From positions 2,666,001-2,730,000 of the forward strand of contig NZ_CP023563.1 of assembly GCF_002407185.1 (NCBI RefSeq): DNA of 64,000 bases. The letters are read 5' to 3'. This document shows, one piece after another, positions 55,580-63,498 of the stretch; the first letter of the stretch is position 1; each line of letters opens with the position of its first letter. Source of the DNA: Brachybacterium vulturis. GTDB taxonomy: Bacteria > Actinomycetota > Actinomycetes > Actinomycetales > Dermabacteraceae. A program made the translations under genes and the position numbers. The notes under the pieces are model-generated. The model did not search any database, had not been told where the DNA came from, and worked only from the letters and a program-made list of their open reading frames with translations.

Positions 55580-56313
55580 GGTGTCCTTCCCTCTGTGAGT
55601 GGAATGTGTGTCGTGCAGGCATGGGCGCCCTGCGCCAGGGTGGCGAGGCGTTGGACGGGCGCTCCGATGAGCCGGGAGATGGCCCTGGTCTCGGCCTCGC
55701 ACAGCTCTGGATGATCTGCCGCGACGTCGAGGACCGGGCAGTGCCCGTGGCACAGCTGGGCCGTCACGAGCGTACGCGCCGCAGCGCCGGAGTGCGCGCC
55801 CCGGGCCGGCAGCGGCACGTGCAGGGGGCGCACGGTGGTGGCGTACCCCCGCTCGGTGAGCAGTGCCGAGAGCAGCTCCAGCTTGCGCACGGGCGTGACG
55901 GTCTCTCCTGCCGCCTCCCGCTGCGCGACCATCTCGGCGACGGTGCTCTCCCAGTCGGCGATGCGGCGCTCCGCCAGAGCGGTCACCGCCTCCTCGCCGC
56001 CGATCCGGGCGAGCTCGTCGACCGCCATCACCGCCATCTCGTCGTACCCGCCGGGCAGGTTCTCGTGCGCGGACTGCGAGAGGACGAACGACTTGCTCGG
56101 GCGACCGCGGCCGCGCGGGCTGGCGGGCATCTCGTGCTCGGCGATGACCCCGTCGGCCTCGAGCGCCGCGAGATGCCGCCGCACCGCAGCGCTGGTGAGG
56201 TCGAAGCGCTCGGCGAGCTGCCGTGCCGTGATCGGGCCGTACGTGGAGATGTCCTGCACGAGACGGTCGCGCGTGGTCTGCGCGACGCCCGGCGCGGACT
56301 CCGATGTGCTCAC
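55576..56313 (-). CDS. sufR: SUF operon repressor SufR
   Basis: A 245-aa Fe-S-containing repressor of the suf operon. The N-terminal winged helix holds [28 protein letters not shown]-type HTH (about 28-55). Four cysteines near the C-terminus, C188, C192, C205 and C233, fit the cluster-binding set of SufR. The GTG at 56313 is chosen because GGGAGGAGG lies just upstream; an in-frame ATG 11 codons earlier overlaps the candidate -10 box and has no SD. First gene of the operon. Confidence 0.93.
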   Translation of the reverse strand: MSTSESAPGVAQTTRDRLVQDISTYGPITARQLAERFDLTSAAVRRHLAALEADGVIAEHEMPASPRGRGRPSKSFVLSQSAHENLPGGYDEMAVMAVDELARIGGEEAVTALAERRIADWESTVAEMVAQREAAGETVTPVRKLELLSALLTERGYATTVRPLHVPLPARGAHSGAAARTLVTAQLCHGHCPVLDVAADHPELCEAETRAISRLIGAPVQRLATLAQGAHACTTHIPLTEGRTP

Positions 56314-56344
56314 GGTGGCCTCCTCCCATCCCTCGACGTCTTTC

Positions 56345-56364
56345 ATTTTACAACATCAGGCTTG
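56345..56364 (-). promoter_or_regulatory. sufR promoter -10 with a SufR-box-like operator
   Basis: On the minus strand TAAAAT (56345-56350) is directly preceded by CAAG-N6-GTTG (56351-56364), which differs at one base from the SufR box CAAC-N6-GTTG known from cyanobacteria and Streptomyces. Placement between -35 and -10 fits repression. TSS about 25 nt before the GTG. Confidence 0.6.
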
Positions 56365-56491
56365 CCAAATACGACCCGTCCACTGTGTGGCACAGCACCA
56401 AGGGTGCCCTAACCTGCGGATCTTCCCCTCGGGTCGATGCGTCGGACGGAGTCGGGGCGACCCCCGCTTCCCTCTAATACCGCTTTCAACT

Positions 56492-56497
56492 ACTGTG
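56492..56497 (+). promoter_or_regulatory. Candidate -10 box for the GST-like gene
   Basis: TACTGT about 36 nt before the ATG at 56533, leaving a leader of ~29 nt with AAGGGA. -35 weak. Confidence 0.35.
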
Positions 56498-56532
56498 GGG
56501 GCGTCCTCCTCGTCGATCCCAAGGGACCTCAG

Positions 56533-57606
56533 ATGACCACCGAGAATCCGCAGCCGGCCGCTCCCACCGAGGAGCACTCCACCCGGGGCGCCTATGTCAC
56601 GGGCGCGTCCTTCGACCGCGACATGAACTACATCGACGACCGCATCACGCGCGAGGGCGGAGGCGGCTGGCCGGTCGAGGCCGGCCGCTACCGCCTGATC
56701 GCCGCGCGCGCCTGCCCCTGGGCGCACCGCACCCTGATCTCCCGCCGACTGCTGGGACTGGAGGAGGCGCTGTCGGTGGGCATGCCCGGCCCCACCCATG
56801 ACCAGCGCTCCTGGACGTTCGACCTCGACGAGGGCGGTGTGGATCCCGTGCTGGGTCACGAGCGCCTCCAGGAGGCGTACTTCGCCCGGTTCCCCGACTA
56901 CCCGCGCGGGATCACGGTGCCGGCAGTCGTCGATGTCCCCACGAAGGCCGTGGTCACCAACGACTTCCAGCAGATCACCCTCGACTTCGCCACCCAGTGG
57001 ACCGCGCACCACCGCGAGGGTGCCCCGGACCTCTACCCCGCCGCGCAGCGTGCGGAGATCGATGCCCTGAACAGGTGGATGCTCCACCGCGTCAACAACG
57101 GCGTGTACAAGGTCGGCTTCGCAGGCTCGCAGGAGGTGTACGAGAAGGAGTTCACCGCACTGTGGGAGGCGCTGGACGAGCTCGAGGAGCGACTGGGGCG
57201 CAGCCGCTACCTGATGGGGCCGAGGATCACCGAGGCCGATGTGAGGCTGTTCCCCACCCTGATCCGCTTCGACCCCGTCTACCACGGTCATTTCAAGGCC
57301 AATCGGCAGACGCTGGCGAGCATGCCGAACCTGTGGAACTACACCAGGGACCTGTTCACCACCCCGGGTTTCGGCGACACCGTCGACTTCGCGCAGATCA
57401 AGCGCCACTACTACTACGTGCACGAGGACCTCAATCCCACGCAGGTGGTGCCGCTGGGGCCGGATCCGACCCCGCTGCTGGAGGCTCATGACCGCGACCG
57501 CTTCCGGACCGAGACCTGGGGGCCGGACGGCACCGCGCCGCAGGCACCGCTCGCCGCCGAGGTGGTCGATCCCGCACACACGCCGCTGCACGTGAGCGGC
57601 CGCTGA
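56533..57606 (+). CDS. Glutathionyl-hydroquinone reductase-like (Xi-class GST) protein
   Basis: A 357-aa cytosolic thioredoxin-fold protein. The active-site motif ACPWAHRTL has the nucleophile C61. The C-terminal helical domain carries the Xi-class features YKVGFAGSQEVYEKEF and LMGPRITEADVRLFPTLIRFDPVYHGHFK. In proteobacteria these enzymes reduce glutathionyl-hydroquinones with GSH. Most Actinobacteria make mycothiol instead, so the thiol partner here is open. AAGGGA lies 6 nt before the ATG. It diverges from sufR; 46 nt to the ABC ATPase gene. Confidence 0.92.
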   Translation: MTTENPQPAAPTEEHSTRGAYVTGASFDRDMNYIDDRITREGGGGWPVEAGRYRLIAARACPWAHRTLISRRLLGLEEALSVGMPGPTHDQRSWTFDLDEGGVDPVLGHERLQEAYFARFPDYPRGITVPAVVDVPTKAVVTNDFQQITLDFATQWTAHHREGAPDLYPAAQRAEIDALNRWMLHRVNNGVYKVGFAGSQEVYEKEFTALWEALDELEERLGRSRYLMGPRITEADVRLFPTLIRFDPVYHGHFKANRQTLASMPNLWNYTRDLFTTPGFGDTVDFAQIKRHYYYVHEDLNPTQVVPLGPDPTPLLEAHDRDRFRTETWGPDGTAPQAPLAAEVVDPAHTPLHVSGR

Positions 57607-57637
57607 GGGTCCGGTGCCCCCTGCCTCCTTCGCGGCC

Positions 57638-57643
57638 TACGAT
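57638..57643 (+). promoter_or_regulatory. Candidate -10 box for the ABC transporter pair
   Basis: TACGAT, 9 nt before the ATG at 57653, with no SD sequence; transcription would start 2-3 nt ahead of the start codon. Confidence 0.35.
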
Positions 57644-57652
57644 GGGCGCGCC

Positions 57653-58576
57653 ATGGAAGACCACTCCCCCGCCCTCGTCGCCCACGACCTCACGCTCAGC
57701 TACGGCTCCGTGCGTGCGCTGGACGGGCTGAGCCTGACCGCCGAGCGCGGCGCCGTCACGGCGCTGCTGGGCCCCAACGGCGCCGGCAAGACCACCGCCA
57801 TCTCCTGCGCCACCGGCCTGCTGCACCCCGATGCCGGATCGGTGCGGGTGCTCGGCACCGATCCGTGGCGCTCGAGCCCCGAGCACCGGGCACGGGTGGG
57901 GGTGATGGTCCAGGACGGCGGTCTCACCTCCGGGGCCTCCGCGATGCAGCTGCTGCGCTACGGCGCGAGCCTGCACGCCGCGCCGCTGGACGTCGCCGAG
58001 GTCGCCGCGCATCTGGGGATCGACGACTTCGCCCGCACTCTGGTGCGGCGCCTCTCGGGGGGCCAGCGCCAGCGCCTGGCGCTGGCGCTGGCGATCATCG
58101 GACGCCCCGATCTGGTGTTCCTCGACGAGCCCACCGCCGGGATGGATCCCTCCATCCGACGACGGGTGCGGGAGCTGATCCGTGGGCTCGCCCGCACCGG
58201 CACCGCCGTGATCCTCACCACTCATCTGATGGACGACGTGGTGGGGCTGGCCGATGCGGTCCGCGTCATCTCCCGCGGCCGGGTGCTCGCCTCCGGCTCC
58301 GTCCAGGAGGTGATCAGCGAGCATCGCTCGGCCGACGGTGCGGTGGTGGTGCAGGCCACCGCCTCGGGCGTGGACCCCGAGACGGTCCCCGCGCTCGAGG
58401 CCGATCTCCGCGCCGCCGCCGCCCGGCACGGCGCACGGCTGGAGATCACCTCCGGCGGCGCGGCCGATCTCGAGACCGTGCTGCTGGACCTGATGGATGC
58501 GGATCACCCGGAGGCGGCGCCGACCGCGACCCGGACCGCCGCAGCCGCCGCCCCGGCCGAGGAGGACCCCCGATGA
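57653..58576 (+). CDS. ABC transporter ATP-binding protein (ABC-2 exporter type)
   Basis: A 307-aa ATPase of the daunorubicin-resistance/ABC-2 export class. Walker A GPNGAGKTT (about 38), signature LSGGQRQRLAL, Walker B LVFLDEPTAGMD, switch His in ILTTHLMDD. The C-terminal ~90 residues form the extra domain typical of exporters. The ATG at 57653 is preferred over the one 13 codons earlier because that would add a Shine-Dalgarno-less, unconserved stretch. ATGA overlap with the permease. The location before heme A synthase is common in Actinobacteria, but the substrate is unknown. Confidence 0.93.
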   Translation: MEDHSPALVAHDLTLSYGSVRALDGLSLTAERGAVTALLGPNGAGKTTAISCATGLLHPDAGSVRVLGTDPWRSSPEHRARVGVMVQDGGLTSGASAMQLLRYGASLHAAPLDVAEVAAHLGIDDFARTLVRRLSGGQRQRLALALAIIGRPDLVFLDEPTAGMDPSIRRRVRELIRGLARTGTAVILTTHLMDDVVGLADAVRVISRGRVLASGSVQEVISEHRSADGAVVVQATASGVDPETVPALEADLRAAAARHGARLEITSGGAADLETVLLDLMDADHPEAAPTATRTAAAAAPAEEDPR

Positions 58577-59367
58577 CCGTCCTGCGCGAGCCCGCCTCCC
58601 CCGACCGCGCCGAGCGCACCCCGCGCCCCGCCCCGCCGCTGCGTCGCATCCTCGCCCATGCGAACCTGGAGGCCCGGATCCTGCTGTCCAACGGGGAGCA
58701 GCTGACCGTCGCCATCGCCCTGCCGGCGATGGTGCTGATCGGACTGTGGCTGCTCCCGCTGGGGCGCCTCGACGGCGTCCCCGCGATCGACACCGCGGTC
58801 GCGGCGACCTTCGCCACCGCGCTGATCTCCACCTCCTTCACCTCGCAGGCGATCATCACCGGCTTCGACCGGCGCAACGGCGTGCTGCGCTGGGTGGCGA
58901 CGACGCCGCTGGGCCGCGGCGGCTATCTCGCCGGCAAGATCCTGGCCACCCTCGCCACCCATGTGCTCCAGGTGCTCGTCCTCGGCGTCATCGCACTGCT
59001 GATCGGCTGGCGCCCGGACCTCCTGGGCCTCCTCGGCGCACTGCCGGTATGGCTGGCGGGGACCGTCGCCTTCGGCGCACTGGGTCTGCTGGTGGCCGGC
59101 ACCCTGCGCACCGAGGCGGTGCTGGCGGTCTCCAACCTGGTGTTCGTGCTGCTGGTCGCCGTCGGCGGCGTCGCCTTCCCCACCTCGTCCTACCCGCGGA
59201 TCCTGGCCGGTCTGGTGGATCTGCTGCCCTCGGGTGCCCTGGGAGAGCTGCTGCGGGCCTGCCTGGCCTCCGGCCCCTTCTCCCCCGGCTCCGCTCTGGT
59301 GCTGCTCGCCTGGGCCGTCGCCGGTGTCCTCGCCGTGGTGCGCTGGTTCCGGTGGACGGACAGCTGA
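58573..59367 (+). CDS. ABC-2 type transporter permease
   Basis: A 264-aa membrane partner of the upstream ATPase. About six hydrophobic helices (about residues 45-62, 75-95, 120-145, 150-170, 178-197, 235-258). The region FDRRNGVLRWVATTPLGRGGYLAGK is the conserved ABC-2 cytoplasmic loop between helices 2 and 3. Probably an exporter of drugs, lipids or heme-related compounds; the neighbour ctaA makes the last option thinkable but unproved. Confidence 0.92.
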   Translation: MTVLREPASPDRAERTPRPAPPLRRILAHANLEARILLSNGEQLTVAIALPAMVLIGLWLLPLGRLDGVPAIDTAVAATFATALISTSFTSQAIITGFDRRNGVLRWVATTPLGRGGYLAGKILATLATHVLQVLVLGVIALLIGWRPDLLGLLGALPVWLAGTVAFGALGLLVAGTLRTEAVLAVSNLVFVLLVAVGGVAFPTSSYPRILAGLVDLLPSGALGELLRACLASGPFSPGSALVLLAWAVAGVLAVVRWFRWTDS

Positions 59368-59442
59368 GCTGCACCTCCCGGCAGCGGTGCGGCATCCGTC
59401 GCATCGGTCCACACGGCCCAGCGAATTCCCGGCCGGTGAATC

Positions 59443-59448
59443 TAGACT
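59443..59448 (+). promoter_or_regulatory. Candidate -10 box of a leaderless ctaA promoter
   Basis: TAGACT, then 6 nt (CGAGGC), then the ctaA ATG at 59455. -35 not clear. Confidence 0.5.
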
Positions 59449-59454
59449 CGAGGC

Positions 59455-60498
59455 ATGTCCCGCCCCACCCACACCACGACGCGTCTGCCCGAGCGACACG
59501 GCCGCGTCACCACGCTGCCCGACCGCCGACTGACGTCCTGGGGACCGCGGCGTCGGGCCCGACTGGCCGCCGTCGTGTTCTGGGGCAACCTCCTCAGCCA
59601 GATCGGCATCATCCTCTCCGGCGCGGCGGTGCGGCTGACGGCCAGCGGTCTGGGCTGCTCCACCTGGCCGAACTGCAAGCCCGGCCAGTTCACGCCGGAG
59701 CTGACGATGGCCTCCGGCATCCACCCCTTCGTGGAGTTCGGGAACCGGATGCTGACGGGGGTGCTGAGCGTCTTCGCGATCGCGCTGCTGCTGGTGACCT
59801 GGCGCTGGCTGAGGCATAAGGGCCTCGGCTTCCGGCGCCTGGCCTGGGTGCCGCTGATCGGCACCGCTCTGCAGGCGATGATCGGCGCTTTCGTGGTCTG
59901 GCTCGACCTGCACCCCGGGCTGGTGAGCCCGCACTTCCTGATCTCCCCGCTGCTCGGCGCCGTCTCGATGGTGCTGCTGGTGCGGCTGTACGACGGTGAC
60001 GGCCGGATGCGTCTGGCGGTCCCCGCCCGGGCGATGGGCGTGTTCGTGCCGCTGGCCGTGGTCGGATTCGTGGTCCTGGTGCTGGGCACCATCGTCACCG
60101 GCACCGGGCCGCACTCCGGAGATTCCGGGGACGTCACCCGGATCGCCCTGAACCCGATGATCGCCGCCCGCATGCATGCGCTCGCGGTCTACGCGTTCTG
60201 CGCGCTGCTCGCCGTGCTGCTGCTGGTCCTGCACCGCGCCCGCGCCCGTCGCGAGGCGGTCGTCGCCGCCTGGTGGCTGGTGGTGCTCACGCTCGCGCAG
60301 GGCGTGATCGGCTACATCCAGTACTACCTCGGTCTGCCCGAGCTGGTGGTATTCCTCCACATGATCGGGGCGGCGCTGTTCGCCGCGAGCATCGCGTGGG
60401 TGGGAGCCCGGCTGGTCACCTGGCAGGAGGCCGACACCGGTGCCGACCCGGACCACGGCGACGCGCCCCTCGCCCACGACTCCACGGAGGCACGATGA
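59455..60498 (+). CDS. ctaA: Heme A synthase (CtaA/COX15 family)
   Basis: Membrane enzyme oxidising heme O to heme A for cytochrome aa3 oxidase. The protein is 347 aa with eight hydrophobic helices. Family marks: IILSGAAVRLTASGLGCSTWPNC (with the extracellular cysteine pair), EFGNRMLTG with its loop, GTIVTGTGPHSGD, HALAVYAFCAL and FLHMIGAALF; the His residues would bind heme. ATGA overlap with map. ctaB and the oxidase genes are outside the window. Confidence 0.95.
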   Translation: MSRPTHTTTRLPERHGRVTTLPDRRLTSWGPRRRARLAAVVFWGNLLSQIGIILSGAAVRLTASGLGCSTWPNCKPGQFTPELTMASGIHPFVEFGNRMLTGVLSVFAIALLLVTWRWLRHKGLGFRRLAWVPLIGTALQAMIGAFVVWLDLHPGLVSPHFLISPLLGAVSMVLLVRLYDGDGRMRLAVPARAMGVFVPLAVVGFVVLVLGTIVTGTGPHSGDSGDVTRIALNPMIAARMHALAVYAFCALLAVLLLVLHRARARREAVVAAWWLVVLTLAQGVIGYIQYYLGLPELVVFLHMIGAALFAASIAWVGARLVTWQEADTGADPDHGDAPLAHDSTEAR

Positions 60499-61316
60499 TC
60501 CTCGGCCGACGCCGCCGCAGCTCCACGCAGGAGCTGCCCACCCTGGCCCAGGCACGCCCGGCGGGCGAGTTCGTCGCCTCGACGCTCTCCCACCTGCGCG
60601 AGGTGGTGGACGTGGGCTGGAACCTGCTCGAGGTCGATGCGGAGGCGCATCGACTGATCCGCGAGGCCGGGGCGACCAGCTGCTACCTCGACTACCACCC
60701 GGTGTTCGGGGCCTCCCCCTTCGGGCACGTCATCTGCACCTCGCTGAACGACGGCGTCCTGCACGGCCGGCCCTACGACCGGGTGCTGGCCGACGGCGAC
60801 CTGCTCTCCCTCGACTTCGCGGTCGCCGTCGAGGGCTGGGTCGCCGACTCCTGCCTCTCGATCACCGTCGGCACGCCCCGCGCGGAGGACCTGCAGCTGA
60901 TCCGGGACACCGAGCAGGTGATGTGGGCCGGCATCGATCAGGTGCGGGCCGGGAACACGGTGGGCGACATCGGCCATGCGGTGACGAACCGGGCGCATGC
61001 GCTGGGCTACCTGATCAACGACCGCTTCGGCGGCCACGGCGTGGGGCGCACCATGCATGAGGCGCCGTTCGTGCCCAACCACGGCACTCCCGGAGGTGGG
61101 GCCGAGCTGATCGCCGGTCAGCTGATCACGGTCGAGCCGTTCCTGGTGCCGACCACGTCCGCACTGCGCGTCGATGAGCGCGACGGCTGGACCCAGCTCT
61201 CCGCCGACGGCTCCCGGGGCGCCCACGCCGAGCACACGCTGCAGGTCACCGACGGCGCCCCGATCGTCCTCACCGCCCGGGCGGATGATCCCGCGCCCCG
61301 CAGCTCCCAGGGCTGA
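60495..61316 (+). CDS. map: Methionine aminopeptidase, type I
   Basis: Removes the N-terminal Met from new proteins. The protein is 273 aa. All five metal ligands are present: D107 in SLDFAV, D118 in VADSC, H181 in GGHGVG, E214 in TVEPF and E246 in HAEHTLQV; the substrate-site His is H90. It lacks the N-terminal SH3-binding extension of longer actinobacterial MAPs. Probably a second MAP besides the one usually beside secY-adk; that gene is not in the window. Confidence 0.95.
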   Translation: MILGRRRRSSTQELPTLAQARPAGEFVASTLSHLREVVDVGWNLLEVDAEAHRLIREAGATSCYLDYHPVFGASPFGHVICTSLNDGVLHGRPYDRVLADGDLLSLDFAVAVEGWVADSCLSITVGTPRAEDLQLIRDTEQVMWAGIDQVRAGNTVGDIGHAVTNRAHALGYLINDRFGGHGVGRTMHEAPFVPNHGTPGGGAELIAGQLITVEPFLVPTTSALRVDERDGWTQLSADGSRGAHAEHTLQVTDGAPIVLTARADDPAPRSSQG

Positions 61317-61339
61317 TCCGGTCCCCCGGCGGCTCCGAC

Positions 61340-61361
61340 CGCTGGGAACGTTCCGGGAGCG
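61340..61361. terminator. Possible bidirectional terminator between map and dxs
   Basis: An imperfect inverted repeat centred on GGAACGTTCC lies in the 60-bp gap between convergent stop codons. An 11-nt CCGGTCCCCCG direct repeat flanks it (61319 and 61366). Weak evidence. Confidence 0.35.
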
Positions 61362-61376
61362 CGCGCCGGTCCCCCG

Positions 61377-63248
61377 TCAGGAACCCTGCAGCAGGCCGCG
61401 CAGGCTCGCGGCGATGCCGGAGGCGTCCAGTCCCTGCGCCGCGAGGATCGCCTCGCGCTTGCCGTGCGGGATGAACTCCGCGTCGATGCCGAGGGTGCGC
61501 AGCACCGGGCCGGGGGCCGCGAGCGTGGCACGGCGGGCCAGACGGGTGCCGAGCGCGGCACCGATCCCGCGCTCCGTGAGACCGTCCTCGAGGGTGACGA
61601 CCGCCCGGGCGGAGGAGGCCAGCTCCAGGAGCTCCTCGCCCAGCGGCAGAGCGCGGACCGGGTCGAGCACGAGGACATTGAGCTCGCCATGGCCGCCTGC
61701 GAGGTCGGCGGCGGCCTCGACGGCACGCGGCGCGAGAGCGCCGATCGAGACCAGCAGGATGTCCACCGGGGCCTCCGGATCCCCGGCCAGCATCTCCCCG
61801 GCGGGCAGGCGTGCCAGGGCGGGCAGCTCCGGCGGGCAGGCGCCCTTGGGGAAGCGCACCAGGGACGGACCGGAGGTCGCCAGCGCGGCGGGGACCGCGG
61901 CGTCGAGCCGGACGGCGTCCCGCGGTGCCCACAGCGAGAGCCCGGGCACCGTCGTGGCGAGTGCGAGGTCCCAGATGCCGTGATGGCTGGGGCCGTCGTC
62001 CCCGGTGATGCCTGCCCGGTCCAGGGTGATCGTGACGTCCTCGCCATGCAGGGCGACGTCGAGCAGGAGCTGGTCGAGCGCCCGATTCAGGAAGGTCGCG
62101 TAGAGGGAGACGACCGGCCTGCGGCCGCCTGCGGAGAGTCCGGCGGCGGTGTCCAGGGCGAGCTGCTCGGCGATGCCGACGTCGAGCACGCGCCCCGGCA
62201 TCTCCTGCTGCATCGGGGTGAGGCCCACGGGGTGGACCATCGCGGCGCTGAGCGCGATCACGCGCTCGTCGGCGCGGGCCGCAGCGAGCACCGCGGCCCC
62301 GAGCCTCGCAGTCCAGGTGGCAGTCGGGGTGCTCGCGGCCGGCTGCTCCTCGAGCGGGAAGGGGCCGGTGGCGTGCCAGTGGTCCACGGCATCGGCCTCG
62401 GCGCGGGCGAAACCGGCACCCTTGCGGGTCAGGACGTGGACGAGCACCCCGGCGCTCCTCGGGTCCTCGGCGGCACGGCGCGCCGAGACCAGAGCCTCGG
62501 CGAGGGCCTCGAGATCATGACCGTCGACCGGTCCGACGTAGGTGAGCCCGAGGGCGGTGAACATGTCCTCCCCGGCCCGGACCCGCCCTCCGCGCAGCGC
62601 TGCGAGATGGTCGGCGATGCCGCCGACGGTCGGAGCGTAGGAGCGCATGTTGTCGTTGAGCACCACCACGGTGCGGGATCCGCGATCGGCCGCCAGCACG
62701 TTGAGGGCCTCCAGCCCCACCCCGCCGGTGAGGGCGCCGTCCCCGATGACCGCGACGGCGCTCCCGCCGTCCCCGGCGAGCCGATGGGCGCGGTCCAGTC
62801 CGTGGGCCCAGGCGATCGACCCCGAGGCGTGCGAGTTCTCCACCAGATCGTGGACGGATTCGCTGCGGTCCGGATACCCGGCGGTGCCGCCCGCGGTGCG
62901 GAGCCCGTCCAGCTCGGCGCGGCCGGTGAGCATCTTGTGCACATAGGCCTGATGACCGGTGTCGAAGACGATCGGCTCGGCCGGGGAGCGGAACTCGCGA
63001 TGCAGGGCGATCGTCAGCTCGACGACGCCGAGGTTGGGGCCCAGGTGCCCGCCGCTGCGCGAGCAGATCTCCACCAGACGCCGGCGCACGGTGCGCGCGA
63101 GCCCGGGCAGCTGCCCGGCGGACAGTGCCCGCAGCGCGCCCGGATCCGCGGGGATCGGCACCTCGGCCGATACCGGTGCCGGGATCGACGGCGTCACCGC
63201 GGCGGGCCCGCAGGACGGGGCGACGGGACGCTGCTCAGTGGTGGACAC
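61377..63248 (-). CDS. dxs: 1-deoxy-D-xylulose-5-phosphate synthase
   Basis: Thiamine-dependent first enzyme of the MEP isoprenoid pathway. The protein is 623 aa. Seen: SGGHLGPNLGVVELTIALH, FDTGHQAYVHKMLTGR, the ThDP motif GDGALTGG...LN, NDNMRSYAPTVGG, PVDGHD, and the catalytic Glu E361 in VGIAEQ. The usual AEQH is AEQL here (L363). The GTG at 63248 has GGGAGG about 8 nt upstream. The ~35-residue N-terminus is a low-complexity extension. Monocistronic, facing map. Confidence 0.94.
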   Translation of the reverse strand: MSTTEQRPVAPSCGPAAVTPSIPAPVSAEVPIPADPGALRALSAGQLPGLARTVRRRLVEICSRSGGHLGPNLGVVELTIALHREFRSPAEPIVFDTGHQAYVHKMLTGRAELDGLRTAGGTAGYPDRSESVHDLVENSHASGSIAWAHGLDRAHRLAGDGGSAVAVIGDGALTGGVGLEALNVLAADRGSRTVVVLNDNMRSYAPTVGGIADHLAALRGGRVRAGEDMFTALGLTYVGPVDGHDLEALAEALVSARRAAEDPRSAGVLVHVLTRKGAGFARAEADAVDHWHATGPFPLEEQPAASTPTATWTARLGAAVLAAARADERVIALSAAMVHPVGLTPMQQEMPGRVLDVGIAEQLALDTAAGLSAGGRRPVVSLYATFLNRALDQLLLDVALHGEDVTITLDRAGITGDDGPSHHGIWDLALATTVPGLSLWAPRDAVRLDAAVPAALATSGPSLVRFPKGACPPELPALARLPAGEMLAGDPEAPVDILLVSIGALAPRAVEAAADLAGGHGELNVLVLDPVRALPLGEELLELASSARAVVTLEDGLTERGIGAALGTRLARRATLAAPGPVLRTLGIDAEFIPHGKREAILAAQGLDASGIAASLRGLLQGS

Positions 63249-63343
63249 GCGTGGACCTCCCTCGGGGACGGGGCCGGAACAGGCCCAGGTTACGTGGTCC
63301 TGACCTGTCACGACGTGCGACATGGTCACATCTGTGCATATCT

Positions 63344-63373
63344 TCACCGAGGGTTCACGGGTCATCACCGAGG
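63344..63373. promoter_or_regulatory. Phased TTCAC direct repeats upstream of dxs (PHO-box-like)
   Basis: Three units, TCACCGAGG (63344), TCACGGGTC (63355) and TCACCGAGG (63365), follow at 11 and 10 bp; the first two read TTCACC and GTTCAC with their flanks. The layout resembles PhoP boxes (GTTCACC repeated every 11 nt). About 100 bp before the dxs start. Confidence 0.4.
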
Positions 63374-63449
63374 TCTGCATCAGGGTGCAGAGAGGCCGCG
63401 CATCGGTGCACGGGAGCGGGCCCGGGCGTCCCTCCCGGCCCCGGACGCG

Positions 63450-63482
63450 ACGACGCCCCGGCCCACTGGGCCGGGGCGTCGT
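63450..63482 (-). terminator. Terminator of the aconitase gene
   Basis: Perfect 15-bp arms (63450-63464 and 63468-63482) with a 3-nt loop, 16 nt after the stop codon of the aconitase gene. Confidence 0.85.
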
Positions 63483-63498
63483 ACGCCGCGTGCGTCGC

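Noticed and set aside
56311-56346. ATG at 56346 as the sufR start
   Set aside because: It overlaps the -10 TAAAAT and has no SD; the GTG at 56313 has GGGAGGAGG just upstream.
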